Below, one piece after another: positions 24,430-33,214 of a DNA stretch of 62,758 nt. The position numbers were made by a program, and so were the translations under genes. Source of the DNA: Sellimonas caecigallum (lineage in GTDB: Bacteria > Bacillota > Clostridia > Lachnospirales > Lachnospiraceae); the NCBI RefSeq assembly GCF_019754295.1, contig NZ_VIRV01000016.1, positions 1-62,758 on the forward strand, read 5' to 3'. How positions within the stretch are numbered: position 1 is the first letter of the stretch; every line of letters starts with the position of its first letter. The notes under the pieces are model-generated. The model ran no database searches. It was given only the letters and a program-made list of their open reading frames with translations, and was not told the DNA's origin.

Positions 24430-25095
24430 ATGCAGCGCAATATTGATATGAATGAAATTTCAGACGGAAATCTTTATACTTCCAATGATCTTGTGAGAGC
24501 GGACTGCGGCGGATGCCTCGGCTGCTCTGCATGCTGTCGGGGAATGGGAACGAGCATCGTCCTGGATCCCTATGATACCCAAAATATACAAAAAGCAACC
24601 GGACAGTCCATGGAAGAACTTCTCTCCACGTGTCTGGAGCTTCACGTGGTGGACGGTCTCATTCTTCCAAATATGAAAATGGCCGAAAAGACGGATGCGT
24701 GTGTGTTTCTCAACAGCGATGGCAGATGCAGCATCCACGCGCTTCGCCCTGGTTTTTGCAGAATGTTCCCTCTTGGACGAATCTATGAGGAGCATTCTTT
24801 CCGCTATTTTCTGCAGACAAAAGAATGCCGCAAATCCGCAAGAGCGAAAATCCGAATCCGAAAATGGCTCGGAATTCCGGATCTGAAACGTTACGAACAG
24901 TTCATCTGTGACTGGCACTATCTTTTGAAAGATCTCGGCAGACATATAGAGACTGTTCAGGATGACGCCTATCAGAAACAGGCTTCCCTCTTCCTCCTGA
25001 AACAGTTTTATATGACCCCATATGCCCCAGAACAGTTCTACGAAGAGTTCAATACGCGCCTTCACGGCACCCGCAGACTTTTCCATCTTTCCTGA
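24430..25095 (+). CDS. YkgJ family cysteine cluster protein
   Basis: This 221-residue protein has the CxxCxxCC-type metal site DCGGCLGCSACCRG near residues 25-38 and a second part CSIHALRPGFCRMFPLGR near residues 100-117. Together these ligate zinc or an Fe-S cluster (UPF0153/CxxCxxCC family). The reaction is unknown. It follows mnmA by 23 bases with its own GGAGATGATACA ribosome site, so it may be co-transcribed with a sulfur-dependent tRNA enzyme; the link is inference. It converges on dtd, whose stop is 6 bases away. Confidence 0.85.
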   Translation: MQRNIDMNEISDGNLYTSNDLVRADCGGCLGCSACCRGMGTSIVLDPYDTQNIQKATGQSMEELLSTCLELHVVDGLILPNMKMAEKTDACVFLNSDGRCSIHALRPGFCRMFPLGRIYEEHSFRYFLQTKECRKSARAKIRIRKWLGIPDLKRYEQFICDWHYLLKDLGRHIETVQDDAYQKQASLFLLKQFYMTPYAPEQFYEEFNTRLHGTRRLFHLS

Positions 25096-25101
25096 TCAGT
25101 T

Positions 25102-25548
25102 TTACAGCTCGTCCGAATTGAGTACGATCGTAAATGGTCCATCGTTGATGAGGGAAACTTTCATGTCTGCTCCGAACTTCCCTCTCTCTACCACCGGGAC
25201 TTGTTCTTTACACTTGGCAATGACATATTCGTAGAGTTTTTCTGCCATATCTGGCGCCCCTGCCTCGATGAAGCTTGGCCGGTTTCCCTTTTTGCAGTTG
25301 GCGTACAGCGTAAACTGGGAGATCAGCAGAAGCTCTCCTTTCACATCGGCAAGCGCCAGGTTTGTCTTTCCGTTTTCATCTTCGAAAATCCGCATGCCGA
25401 TCAGCTTTTTGACCATTTTATCTGCGACCTCTTGCGTATCATTTTGTCCCGCACCAATCAGGACCATCAGCCCTTTCCCGATACTTCCAAGGGTTTCGCC
25501 GTCTACTTTTACAGAACTTTCCAGTACTCTTTGGATAACAAATTTCAT
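25102..25548 (-). CDS. dtd: D-aminoacyl-tRNA deacylase
   Basis: This 148-residue enzyme removes D-amino acids (and glycine from tRNA-Ala) mischarged onto tRNA. The start is the ATG at 25548 giving MKFVIQRV, with AAAGGATTG in front; the open frame runs 20 codons further without a family match. The active-site segment [17 protein letters not shown] and the C-terminal [11 protein letters not shown], with the Gly-Pro chirality-checking motif, are present. It sits among tRNA modification genes (mnmA, TtcA-like). Confidence 0.93.
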   Translation of the reverse strand: MKFVIQRVLESSVKVDGETLGSIGKGLMVLIGAGQNDTQEVADKMVKKLIGMRIFEDENGKTNLALADVKGELLLISQFTLYANCKKGNRPSFIEAGAPDMAEKLYEYVIAKCKEQVPVVERGKFGADMKVSLINDGPFTIVLNSDEL

Positions 25549-25616
25549 TTTTTTCAATCCTTTCTTTTTGTCTTTTCCTATCTTACCTTTTTTTGTTCTT
25601 TTATGCAAGAATTTCC

Positions 25617-25645
25617 TTGTATTCGCCGAGCAAATACGCTATAGT
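25617..25645 (+). promoter_or_regulatory. Promoter of the TtcA-like gene, followed by a leader hairpin
   Basis: TTGTAT (25617-25622) and TATAGT (25640-25645) are spaced 17 bases. The leader then holds a 7-bp stem TAGCGTC / GACGCTA (25653-25659 and 25670-25676) with a 10-base loop and no U run; this could affect mRNA stability. Confidence 0.6.
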
Positions 25646-25709
25646 TAACCGGTAGCGTCGATGCAGACTGACGCTATGGGAAAATCAGATACAGGAGTTG
25701 AACATACAG

Positions 25710-26456
25710 ATGAAATTACAGCAGTTATTGAGTTATACAAGAAAAGCAATAGACGAATATCAGATGATAGACGAAGGCGACAAAATCGCTGTCGGAATAT
25801 CAGGCGGCAAAGACAGTCTCACTTTGCTTTACGCCCTGCACGGGCTCCGGCGTTTTTATCCAAAGCATTTTGATCTCATCGCTGTTACCGTTGATCTTGG
25901 ATATGAAAAATTTCACACGGAGAAGATCGAAGCGCTTTGTCAAAGCCTCGATGTCCCTTACTATGTGGTGGAGACAGATATCGCCAAAATCCTGTTTGAC
26001 GAGCGAAAAGAGCCAAATCCTTGTTCCCTCTGCGCCAAAATGAGAAAAGGCGCACTCAACGAAGCGGTCAAAAATCTCGGCTGCAACAAAGTTGCCTACG
26101 CTCACCATAAGGATGACATCATCGAGACAATGCTCCTTTCCCTGATATATGAAGGACGTTTCCATTCCTTTTCTCCGAAATCTTTCCTGGACCGGATGGA
26201 ACTTACGGTAATACGTCCAATGATGTACGTCAATGAAGCGGATGTCATCGGCTTTCAGCATAAATATGATCTTCCGGTAGAAAAAAGCCGCTGTCCGGTA
26301 GATGGGCATACAAAACGTCAATATGCCAAAGATCTTTTAAAACAGTTAAACATGGAAAATCCAGGCGTAAGACAAAGAATGTTTACCGCTATCCAGAATG
26401 GAAATATCGAAGGATGGCCTGCTCGACTTAGCCGGGAAGAAGTATATAAAAAGTAG
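25710..26456 (+). CDS. TtcA-family tRNA sulfurtransferase / PP-loop ATPase
   Basis: This 248-residue PP-loop ATPase belongs to the TtcA/TtuA group, which thiolates tRNA (2-thiocytidine 32 in the best-known case) with an Fe-S cluster. Residues 31-36 are SGGKDS. Cluster cysteines are in NPCSLCAKMRKG and the third in KSRCPVDGHTKR. The HHKDDIIETML segment is typical. The ATG at 25710 follows CAGGAG at a rather long distance; the TTG at 25698 is too close to it. The stop codon lies inside the shared terminator at 26449-26477. Substrate tRNA position is inferred from the family. Confidence 0.88.
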   Translation: MKLQQLLSYTRKAIDEYQMIDEGDKIAVGISGGKDSLTLLYALHGLRRFYPKHFDLIAVTVDLGYEKFHTEKIEALCQSLDVPYYVVETDIAKILFDERKEPNPCSLCAKMRKGALNEAVKNLGCNKVAYAHHKDDIIETMLLSLIYEGRFHSFSPKSFLDRMELTVIRPMMYVNEADVIGFQHKYDLPVEKSRCPVDGHTKRQYAKDLLKQLNMENPGVRQRMFTAIQNGNIEGWPARLSREEVYKK

Positions 26457-26477
26457 TCCCATTAAAGGACTACTTTT
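26449..26477. terminator. Bidirectional terminator overlapping two convergent stop regions
   Basis: AAAAAGTAGTCC / GGACTACTTTTT form a near-perfect 8-bp core stem with A and T runs on both sides and loop CATTAAA. It contains the TtcA-like stop (TAG at 26454-26456) and the end of the convergent kinase gene (26462), so both mRNAs end at one hairpin. Confidence 0.85.
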
Positions 26478-27106
26478 TGTATACTTTCTTTGATCTTTAC
26501 TATCTCTGCGATGGCTTTCACGCAGCCGTCCACTCCTAAGACACCGCTGTCGAGACACACGTCATAGCTCTGGATCGCAGACCACTTTTTATTTGTATAA
26601 TAATTATAATAGCTTCCACGTTTTTTATCTGTCTTCAGGATCATCTCTTTTGCTTTTGCATCCGTCATATCATACATTCTGCTGATACGTTTTACCCGTT
26701 TTGCGACGTCTGCATGGATAAATACACTTAAAACGTTCGAATATTCTTCCAGTGCGTAGTCCGCGCAACGACCGATAAGAATACAAGGTCCTTCATCTGC
26801 AATCTTCTTGATGGCATCAAACTGTGCCAGAAAAATCTTATGGTTGATCGGCATGTCGGAGTAGCTGCCGGATGTATATCCGAGAGAATAAGTATCCATT
26901 ACAAGGGAATAAAGAAAACTGCTGGTCGGCTTCTCATCGTGTGCCTTCAAAAGCTCCTGGCAGATGCCGCTCTCTTTCGATGCACGGTCCAGCATCTCTT
27001 TGTCATACAATGGAATCTCCAACAATTCAGAGAGTCTCGTTCCGATCTCATGTCCACCACTGCCGAATTCCCTTCCGATCGTGATAATTGTATTTGTTTT
27101 TTCCAT
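26462..27106 (-). CDS. Cytidylate-kinase-like family protein
   Basis: This 214-residue P-loop kinase (PF13189 type) starts at the ATG at 27106, with GGAG ten bases ahead. It has TIGREFGSGGHEIGTRL, a P-loop variant with Gly-Ser-Gly-Gly, then IPLYDKEML, ILIGRCADYAL, the lid SRMYDMTDAKAKEMI and DKKRGSYYNYYT. The fold matches CMP kinase but sequence and lid differ from housekeeping Cmk; the family is common in gut Firmicutes and the substrate is unproven. It appears monocistronic; a TATAAT at 27176-27181 (minus) lies upstream without a good -35. Confidence 0.85.
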   Translation of the reverse strand: MEKTNTIITIGREFGSGGHEIGTRLSELLEIPLYDKEMLDRASKESGICQELLKAHDEKPTSSFLYSLVMDTYSLGYTSGSYSDMPINHKIFLAQFDAIKKIADEGPCILIGRCADYALEEYSNVLSVFIHADVAKRVKRISRMYDMTDAKAKEMILKTDKKRGSYYNYYTNKKWSAIQSYDVCLDSGVLGVDGCVKAIAEIVKIKESIQKVVL

Positions 27107-27220
27107 ATAAGTCACGCTCCTTCATGATCCATGGACAGCGCCGGTTTCTTCCGCTGTTTTCCATTTAATAAAGACATTATACCGCAATCCCACGAAAAAG
27201 TATAGAACTTTACCAAAAAT

Positions 27221-28141
27221 TTATGTCTGATTCCTTAATTTTTCCAACAAATTAACAAAATACTCCGGTAAATGAGCGTCAAACTCCATGTATTCTCCAG
27301 TAGAAGGATGGATCAATCCAAGGGTCTTTGCATGAAGTACCTGTCCTTTTACACTGGAAAACGGGCACTTGGAAGGTCCGTACACTGTATCGCCAAGAAG
27401 CGGATGATGGATACTTGCCATATGGACACGTATCTGGTGCGTGCGTCCTGTTTCAAGTCTGCACCGGATGTAGGTATATTTGCCAAACCGTTCCATCACA
27501 TAGAAATGTGTCACAGCTGATTTTCCATTTTTATAATTCACACTCATTTTTTTCCGGTCTGTTGGATGTCTTCCGATAGGTGCATCTATGATTCCTTCGT
27601 CTTGGGAAATATTTCCATAGACAATGGCATGGTATTCCCTGCGAATGGAATGCTCCTTCAGTTGCTGTGCCAGTTTTCTGTGCGCATCATCATTTTTACA
27701 GACAAGAAGTGACCCTGTTGTATCCATGTCGATCCGATGCACGATTCCTGGACGCATGACACCATTGATACCGGATAAACTGTCCTTGCAGTGATATAAA
27801 AGCGCATTGACGAGCGTTCCGCTGTAGTGTCCTGCTGCAGGGTGAACAACCATCCCCTTTGGTTTGTTGACGATCAGAATATCCTCATCCTCATAGAGAA
27901 TATCCAACGGGATATTTTCCGGAAGAATATCCGGTTCCACTGCATCCGGAATCTGCACCGTAATTTGTTCCTGCCCGTTTAGTTTATAATTTGCCTTGAT
28001 TGATATTCCGTTCACAAGAACCATTTTATCCTTGATAAGCCGCTGGATATAAGATCTTGAGACATCCTCTAATTGTAAAGAGAGGAATTTGTCGGCCCGT
28101 TCTCCGGCAAATCCCTCCGCTGTAAATTCTCTGCACTCCAT
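27221..28141 (-). CDS. RluA/RluD-family 23S rRNA pseudouridine synthase
   Basis: This 306-residue enzyme starts at the ATG at 28141 (AAAGGAGCAATAAA in front). The N-terminal S4 RNA-binding domain (about 15-75) is followed by the synthase domain with VNKPKGMVVHPAAG, the catalytic Asp near residue 136 in HRIDMDTTGSLLV, and RTHQIRVHMASI. The usual HRLDKxTSG appears here as HRIDMDTTG, a conservative variation with the catalytic Asp kept. It begins one base after the lspA stop, the standard lspA-rluD pair of Firmicutes. Confidence 0.9.
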   Translation of the reverse strand: MECREFTAEGFAGERADKFLSLQLEDVSRSYIQRLIKDKMVLVNGISIKANYKLNGQEQITVQIPDAVEPDILPENIPLDILYEDEDILIVNKPKGMVVHPAAGHYSGTLVNALLYHCKDSLSGINGVMRPGIVHRIDMDTTGSLLVCKNDDAHRKLAQQLKEHSIRREYHAIVYGNISQDEGIIDAPIGRHPTDRKKMSVNYKNGKSAVTHFYVMERFGKYTYIRCRLETGRTHQIRVHMASIHHPLLGDTVYGPSKCPFSSVKGQVLHAKTLGLIHPSTGEYMEFDAHLPEYFVNLLEKLRNQT

Positions 28142-28142
28142 T

Positions 28143-28658
28143 TTATTGCTCCTTTTTTCTTCCCACAAAAGCAAGATCTTCCTCCTTGTACACAAAGAAG
28201 ATCAAAATGATCAGCGCTGCAAAAGAAACAGTTATATAAATATCCGCCACATTAAAAACCGGAAAATCGATCGGTTTAAAGTAGAAAAAATCTACCACGT
28301 ATCCAAGCCGGCTCCGGTCGATCAGATTCCCAGCCGCACCTGCAAAAATAAATATACCGCATATACGGAGCGGCAAATACTTCCTTGTCTTTGGAATCCA
28401 GGTATAAAGAAAAATGATCAGCCCAAATATAATGATGCCGGTAAGAACAAAAAACCATGTCTGATCTTCCAGTATCCCGAAAGCTGCCCCTCTGTTCTCC
28501 ACATACGTTAGTTCAAATACATCTTTCCACACAGAGATGGACGGCTGGTCTTTGAGATAAATGACCGCCAGATATTTCGTATACTGATCCGCGGCAATGG
28601 CAAGCAAAATCCCCAATACCGCCATAATATAACTTCTGCCTTGCTTTTTCTGTATCAT
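28143..28658 (-). CDS. lspA: Lipoprotein signal peptidase II
   Basis: This 171-residue aspartic protease of the membrane removes signal peptides from prolipoproteins after diacylglyceryl transfer. Four membrane spans are visible. Conserved segments are DQYTKYLA, VENRGAAFGIL, GAAGNLIDR with the first catalytic Asp, and PVFNVADIYI with the second. It has two client lipoproteins in this window alone (from 25 and 21055). It lies between ylmH and the rluD-type gene in the minus-strand operon. The N-terminal MIQKKQGRSY extension before the first span is ordinary. Confidence 0.93.
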   Translation of the reverse strand: MIQKKQGRSYIMAVLGILLAIAADQYTKYLAVIYLKDQPSISVWKDVFELTYVENRGAAFGILEDQTWFFVLTGIIIFGLIIFLYTWIPKTRKYLPLRICGIFIFAGAAGNLIDRSRLGYVVDFFYFKPIDFPVFNVADIYITVSFAALIILIFFVYKEEDLAFVGRKKEQ

Positions 28659-28673
28659 TGCTTTCTCCCGTAT

Positions 28674-29429
28674 TTAGATATATTTTCGAATCTCCACATA
28701 GCAGCGTCCTTTTCTTGTCTCAGATAAAATTCCCATATATTTGAATTTCCCAAGTCCGCGGACGGAAATCACATCCTCTTCCTTTATCCGGTATCCGTTG
28801 CTCAGAATGAGTTTTCCATTCACAAACACTTTTTTCCCTTCAATCAGTCCGGAAAGTCTGCTCCTGGAGGAGCCAAAAGCCTGGGCAAGGAGGGAATCCA
28901 GACGTACAGAGGCTACTGTTCCTTTGATGACTTCGTATGCCGGTTCATAATGAAACGAACTTATGTCCTCTCTTTTTGCCATGACGGAAGTGTGCCGGAT
29001 CCTCGTGAGATTGTCAGTTAAGAAATCTGCTATCTGATCTTCCACAAAGACAACGGCTTCTTTGCCGAGCACAAGAATATCTCCGATCGTACACCGCTCA
29101 ATTCCAAGATTTAAAACAGCGCCCAGATAATCCCTGTGACTCAGCTCTTCCGCAAACTTCTTTCCAAGTGGACAGATTCGGATTGCAGAAAAAGGATATT
29201 GATATTCATAACAAAGAGCATCAGGTAGAAATGCAGCCATCTGACGCTCCGAACTTGCATAGCCGCCGAAAGTCTCATACTGGGCAAACAGCATGTCTTT
29301 CGGCGTCGTATGTAAAATATTCAATTCATTTAAGTTCAGAAAATCACTGAACATAACAATTCCCCGCTGGTATGCTGTGCGGGACAGTTCGATCAGCCGC
29401 TTCTGAAGCAGAATCTCTTCTTTTTCCAT
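28674..29429 (-). CDS. ylmH: YlmH-type S4-domain RNA-binding protein
   Basis: This 251-residue protein has an N-terminal YlmH-type domain (FSDFLNLNELNIL) and a C-terminal S4 domain (SVRLDSLLAQAFGSSRSRL, then GKKVFVNGKL and DVISVRGLGKF). YlmH is found beside sepF across Firmicutes; B. subtilis YlmH has been linked to rescue of stalled 50S-peptidyl-tRNA. Here it lies 24 bases after sepF in the expected order. Cytoplasmic, no membrane segment. Confidence 0.9.
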   Translation of the reverse strand: MEKEEILLQKRLIELSRTAYQRGIVMFSDFLNLNELNILHTTPKDMLFAQYETFGGYASSERQMAAFLPDALCYEYQYPFSAIRICPLGKKFAEELSHRDYLGAVLNLGIERCTIGDILVLGKEAVVFVEDQIADFLTDNLTRIRHTSVMAKREDISSFHYEPAYEVIKGTVASVRLDSLLAQAFGSSRSRLSGLIEGKKVFVNGKLILSNGYRIKEEDVISVRGLGKFKYMGILSETRKGRCYVEIRKYI

Positions 29430-29453
29430 TCTGATTTACTGTACTTTCCCTTT

Positions 29454-30002
29454 TTAATATCTCTTGCTGATAGAAGAAACATCAAACGAAGTATTGAGCA
29501 GATCCTGAAGATCTCCCGAAATTCCTACATTCGTAGGTGTCAAAAGGAAGATGAAGCTGGATATCTTCTGGAGATTACCGTCAATGGCAAATGTAGCTCC
29601 TGAAGTAAAGTCAATGATCCTCTGTGCAATCTCAAGATCCAGTCCTTCCAGGTTCAAAATCACAGTACGTCCGCTCAGAAGAGTCTCTGTAATCTCTCTT
29701 GCATCATCCACTGAGCTTGGTTTGATCACACACACTTCCATGTTTGTTACCTGCGGACGGCGATTCGAATGACGCATCGGAGTTACTTTATTAGCAGATG
29801 CGGAAGAAGTTTTGGATGTATATTCTGCGCTCTCCTCATGGTCAAACTCATCATCCTGCTTTTTATCTCTTCCAAATAATTTTTTCTTTGGCTTCTCGTC
29901 AAAATCATCGTCCAAGTCGTCTTCATCAAAGAAATCATCATTCTCGTAATCATCGTCATCATTTAATTTCATGATGTTTAAAACTTTGTCTAACACTCCC
30001 AT
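29454..30002 (-). CDS. sepF: Cell division protein SepF
   Basis: This 182-residue FtsZ-associated protein has a short amphipathic N-terminal helix (GVLDKVLNIMKL) that would bind the membrane, a long acidic disordered linker (runs of Asp and Glu, about residues 15-75), and the conserved SepF core with EVCVIKPSSVDDAREI, LSGRTVILNLEGLD, IDFTSGATFAIDG and FLLTPTNVGIS. It polymerises and anchors or bundles FtsZ at the septum. It lies between yggS and ylmH; ribosome site ATAGGAGTG. Confidence 0.95.
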   Translation of the reverse strand: MGVLDKVLNIMKLNDDDDYENDDFFDEDDLDDDFDEKPKKKLFGRDKKQDDEFDHEESAEYTSKTSSASANKVTPMRHSNRRPQVTNMEVCVIKPSSVDDAREITETLLSGRTVILNLEGLDLEIAQRIIDFTSGATFAIDGNLQKISSFIFLLTPTNVGISGDLQDLLNTSFDVSSISKRY

Positions 30003-30013
30003 TTTTTACACTC

Positions 30014-30739
30014 CTATCTTGTGTTCTTATCTAAAGCATAATTTCTTTTACCAAAGATTCCTGTACCGATGCGTACCATGGTGGCACCTTCTTCTATCGC
30101 TACTTCATAATCATTGGTCATACCCATAGAAAGTACGCCCATATGGATATTATCAATGTTTTTTGATGCAATGTCAACAGATAATTTTCTCAGACCTGAA
30201 AAATATTGTCGATTTTCTTCTGGATTGTCTGTATCTGGCGCAATCGTCATAAGGCCACGTACAATCACATGCGGGAAGTCCTTTAGTTTATCGGTAAACG
30301 AAAGCACTTCTTCCGGGAAGAGTCCAAATTTACTTTCTTCTTTTGCCATATTTACTTCCAAAAGTACGTTCGCCGTCACGTTCTTTTTCTCTGCTTCTTT
30401 TTCAATTGTCTCCAGCAGACGGATGGAATCCACTGAATGGATCAAATCCACCTTGTCAATAATGTTTTTCACTTTATTTCTCTGGAGGTGTCCAATCATT
30501 TGCCAGCGGATATCTCCCGGAAGTTTTTCGTGTTTTTCTGCCAGCTCCTGCACTTTGTTTTCTCCAAAAACCCGAATCCCTGCATCGTACGCTTCTTCTA
30601 TCATCTGCAGCGGCTTCGTCTTGCTTACTGCCACAAGTGTTACTTCGTCCCGATTTCTTCCTGCCCTTTCACAGGCTTTCTGGATTCGTTCTTCCACTTC
30701 TTTCAGATTTTCTTTTATAAATCCTGTTTCCTGTTCCAT
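30014..30739 (-). CDS. yggS: PLP homeostasis protein YggS/YlmE
   Basis: This 241-residue single-domain TIM-barrel protein binds pyridoxal phosphate without a known catalytic reaction and buffers PLP. The PLP lysine is in VAVSKTKP near residue 39; FGENKVQE, WQMIGHLQRNKVK, HSVDS and GLMTIAP are family signatures, and SMGMTNDYEVAIEEG is the phosphate-binding end. It is 11 bases upstream of sepF, as in many Firmicutes. Confidence 0.94.
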   Translation of the reverse strand: MEQETGFIKENLKEVEERIQKACERAGRNRDEVTLVAVSKTKPLQMIEEAYDAGIRVFGENKVQELAEKHEKLPGDIRWQMIGHLQRNKVKNIIDKVDLIHSVDSIRLLETIEKEAEKKNVTANVLLEVNMAKEESKFGLFPEEVLSFTDKLKDFPHVIVRGLMTIAPDTDNPEENRQYFSGLRKLSVDIASKNIDNIHMGVLSMGMTNDYEVAIEEGATMVRIGTGIFGKRNYALDKNTR

Positions 30740-30756
30740 ATATGCATCCTTCCCTT

Positions 30757-32160
30757 CTACTGAACAAGTATCTCGTCGTCTTCCACGGAATCAGCGTCCA
30801 GCACAATCCGATCATAATTGGAAAGAAGATTGCTGATCCCATTTCTTGTGATATAATAGTCCTCATTCTCTTCTGCAATATCGATTGTCGTAAAAACTGC
30901 ATATCCGCTTCCAGCCTCATAGACGCCAGGTTGTTCCACAGGATCTGACAACGTTTTCGTATTATTGGAATCCTGCATTCGGATAACCGTCCCTTCCGGG
31001 AGATTTTCTGCAGATACACAAGCCTGCTTTTCATTTTCATCCTGGTAATAAACGTCTGCTGCCTGGAACCTTGTCTTTCCGTTCTTTTCTTTTACCAGGA
31101 CGCCTTTCTCTTTCGTCTCCCCGTTTGTCACGATATAGTCAAGCGGCAGCATGTAACAGTCCTTTTTGATTACCGCCGACTTCGGCACTCGAAGTCCTGT
31201 CACATCTTCCAGTATCAGTTCGATGTCCAAATACCGTTCAGACAGATATCGAACCATGGAATTATCAAAGGTCAAGTATGCATAATACCGGTCTTTGTCT
31301 TTCTGTTTGATTTCAAGGCCGGCAATCATTGTCATATTGTCTTTCAGAAATCTTACCTGAATACTTGTCTTTTCTTTTGCAAGAAGATCTTTTGCTGTGT
31401 CCGGCGAAATCTCAGTTACGACATACCACTCTTCTTCCGTGATAAGTTTATATGCCCCTTTGCCTGACTCTGCTTCTGAATTTTCTGTTACCTGCTTCTG
31501 TGTATACTTTTTCTTGTCCAGCACGGATTCTGTCACATCTTCTTTCTTCAGTTCTTCATATCCATCAATGTGGTATGCCAAAACTCCGTCTCTCGGACTG
31601 TAATATATCTCATAGCTTCCTTCCCCTTCGTCCTGAAGAGCATTGGAAAGTTTTTGTGTTCGGCTCTGGTTTGTCTTGTCTTCACAAAAAGTTTCCATCT
31701 GATCTTTCATCACATAGACATCTGAAAACGCATCTTCGTCATAATTTCCCATGAAAGACTGCATTGAGGACAAAAGCGCCTTTTGTTCATCTGACGAAAG
31801 TCCTGACTCCTGTCCCTCCGCCGTATCAGACTGGTTTTCAAGATTCAGTTTTTCATCCGATACAGTGCAGATACTGTCTCCAGCCGCAACCTTTGTACCT
31901 TCTATCTCATAAAAATTCAGATAACCGTTCCGGTTGGCTGGAATGACTTCCTCCGTACGGATGGCTATCCCTGTATAAATCTCATCTTTCAGGATGGAGC
32001 CTTCCTGAACTTCATAAAATGTGACATGTTTGCCTGTAATGTAGAACAGCACTGTGACGATGACATAGATCAATATCACAGTGAACAGGAAAACGCCGAT
32101 ATTAAAATTCCATTTTCTCCGGTAGTCCTGTATATTTGTAGGTTCCTTTTTTCCCACCAA
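30757..32160 (-). CDS. HlyD-like membrane-anchored adaptor in the division operon
   Basis: This 467-residue protein has one N-terminal membrane span (about 20-45) and a large outside part with HlyD/biotinyl-lipoyl-like segments: VQEGSILKDEIYTG, the turn GYLNFYEIEGTKVAAGDSI, and a later barrel-like YIVTNGETKEKGVLVKEK. The start is TTG at 32160 or GTG at 32157, with GGAGG 8 bases ahead. No ABC or outer partner is nearby; it stands first but one in the yggS-sepF-ylmH-lspA operon. Proteins of this kind recur at this locus in clostridia, so a role in envelope growth or division is inferred. Function unknown. Confidence 0.72.
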   Translation of the reverse strand: MVGKKEPTNIQDYRRKWNFNIGVFLFTVILIYVIVTVLFYITGKHVTFYEVQEGSILKDEIYTGIAIRTEEVIPANRNGYLNFYEIEGTKVAAGDSICTVSDEKLNLENQSDTAEGQESGLSSDEQKALLSSMQSFMGNYDEDAFSDVYVMKDQMETFCEDKTNQSRTQKLSNALQDEGEGSYEIYYSPRDGVLAYHIDGYEELKKEDVTESVLDKKKYTQKQVTENSEAESGKGAYKLITEEEWYVVTEISPDTAKDLLAKEKTSIQVRFLKDNMTMIAGLEIKQKDKDRYYAYLTFDNSMVRYLSERYLDIELILEDVTGLRVPKSAVIKKDCYMLPLDYIVTNGETKEKGVLVKEKNGKTRFQAADVYYQDENEKQACVSAENLPEGTVIRMQDSNNTKTLSDPVEQPGVYEAGSGYAVFTTIDIAEENEDYYITRNGISNLLSNYDRIVLDADSVEDDEILVQ

Positions 32161-32175
32161 AACACATGCCTCCTG

Positions 32176-33120
32176 CTATTCTAATGTTTTCAGTGCGCTT
32201 CCATTCAGATAATGAAACCGATCACCTTGACGCACATCATTTTCTTCCATCTTTTTCATGACCATATCCTTCAATTTCCACCAACTTGTATTCCAGTTGG
32301 AAAACAGTGCATCCTCCTCCGGAATCCGACTGAAAAGCCTCTCCACCACTATATCCGGGGACAGGTACCTGAGAAAGCGGATCAGGCGGTCTATATATTC
32401 TTCACAACTACATATCGAAAATTCTCCTCTGGCGAATTGATCCGCCATTTTTGTTCCTTTTGCAATATAAAGAGAATGGATTTTTACGATGTCGCAGTGC
32501 AGCGCCGAAAGGATCTTCGCAGTTTCCACTGCGTCTTCGTCCGTATCCCATGGAAGGTTTAATATCACGTGAGTACAGATTTCAAACGGATATTTTTGGA
32601 TCTGCAGCACGGCATCGATGTATTCGGCAAGGGTATGCCCACGGTTAATCTTCAGAAGCGTGTGATAGTTTGCTGTCTGAAGTCCTAGTTCTATTGTAAT
32701 TTCAACACCTGTTCTTTCCATTACCTCATGTAAAAAAGCCAGGTATCGGCTGTCGATACAGTCGGGCCTGGTGGAGATGGAAATTTCAACAATATCTTTT
32801 ACACCTGCAGCTTCTTCGATATATTTGCGGAAAACATCCAACGGAAAATAAGTGTTCGTGTAATTCTGGAAATATGCAATGTATTTATTTGCGTGATATC
32901 GTTTCCGTATATACTCCTTGGTCTTTTCAAGCTGCTCTTTTATCGGAATTTTTGCTTCCATCGCTTCAAATCCCGTCCCTTTTTCTGCACAAAACGTGCA
33001 TCCGCCTTCTACTCGACGGTTCGGGCAGGTTCCAGGGAGATTGACCGGGAGTTTATATACCTTTTCCCCGTATTTTTCTTTCAGATAGCTGCTGTATGAT
33101 CGATAACGTTCCTGAATCAT
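32176..33120 (-). CDS. Radical SAM protein, TIGR01212 (YtqA/YhcC) family
   Basis: This 314-residue protein is a radical SAM enzyme with the atypical cluster region LPGTCPNRRVEGGCTFC near residues 28-45, and family stretches IAYFQNYTNTY, ISTRPDCI, ITIELGLQTAN, INRGHTLAEY and HVILNLPWDT. The family is widespread and has no firmly established substrate; tRNA or cofactor modification is a guess. It is probably the first gene of the minus-strand division operon, 15 bases before the HlyD-like gene. The ribosome site AGGAAGG is unusually far (about 16 bases) from the ATG. Confidence 0.88.
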   Translation of the reverse strand: MIQERYRSYSSYLKEKYGEKVYKLPVNLPGTCPNRRVEGGCTFCAEKGTGFEAMEAKIPIKEQLEKTKEYIRKRYHANKYIAYFQNYTNTYFPLDVFRKYIEEAAGVKDIVEISISTRPDCIDSRYLAFLHEVMERTGVEITIELGLQTANYHTLLKINRGHTLAEYIDAVLQIQKYPFEICTHVILNLPWDTDEDAVETAKILSALHCDIVKIHSLYIAKGTKMADQFARGEFSICSCEEYIDRLIRFLRYLSPDIVVERLFSRIPEEDALFSNWNTSWWKLKDMVMKKMEENDVRQGDRFHYLNGSALKTLE

Positions 33121-33151
33121 AAAATTTGTTTTTCATCCTTCCTGCTGTAAA

Positions 33152-33181
33152 TTGTATATTTTTCCTTTTTTTGACGATACT
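33152..33181 (+). promoter_or_regulatory. Promoter of the DUF378 gene
   Basis: TTGTAT (33152-33157) and GATACT (33176-33181) are spaced 18 bases; AAAGGAGGATAATCATAT and the ATG at 33215 follow. Confidence 0.55.
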
Positions 33182-33214
33182 AAAGGAAGAACTGATAAAG
33201 GAGGATAATCATAT

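Noticed and set aside
24460-25086. Open frame of 208 codons opposite the YkgJ-type gene
   Set aside because: The + strand gene has the metal-binding cysteine motifs and a ribosome site; the antisense frame does not.
30114-30836. Open frame of 240 codons opposite yggS, Ser/Phe-rich
   Set aside because: Ser/Phe-rich antisense translation of a Glu/Lys-rich gene; no support.
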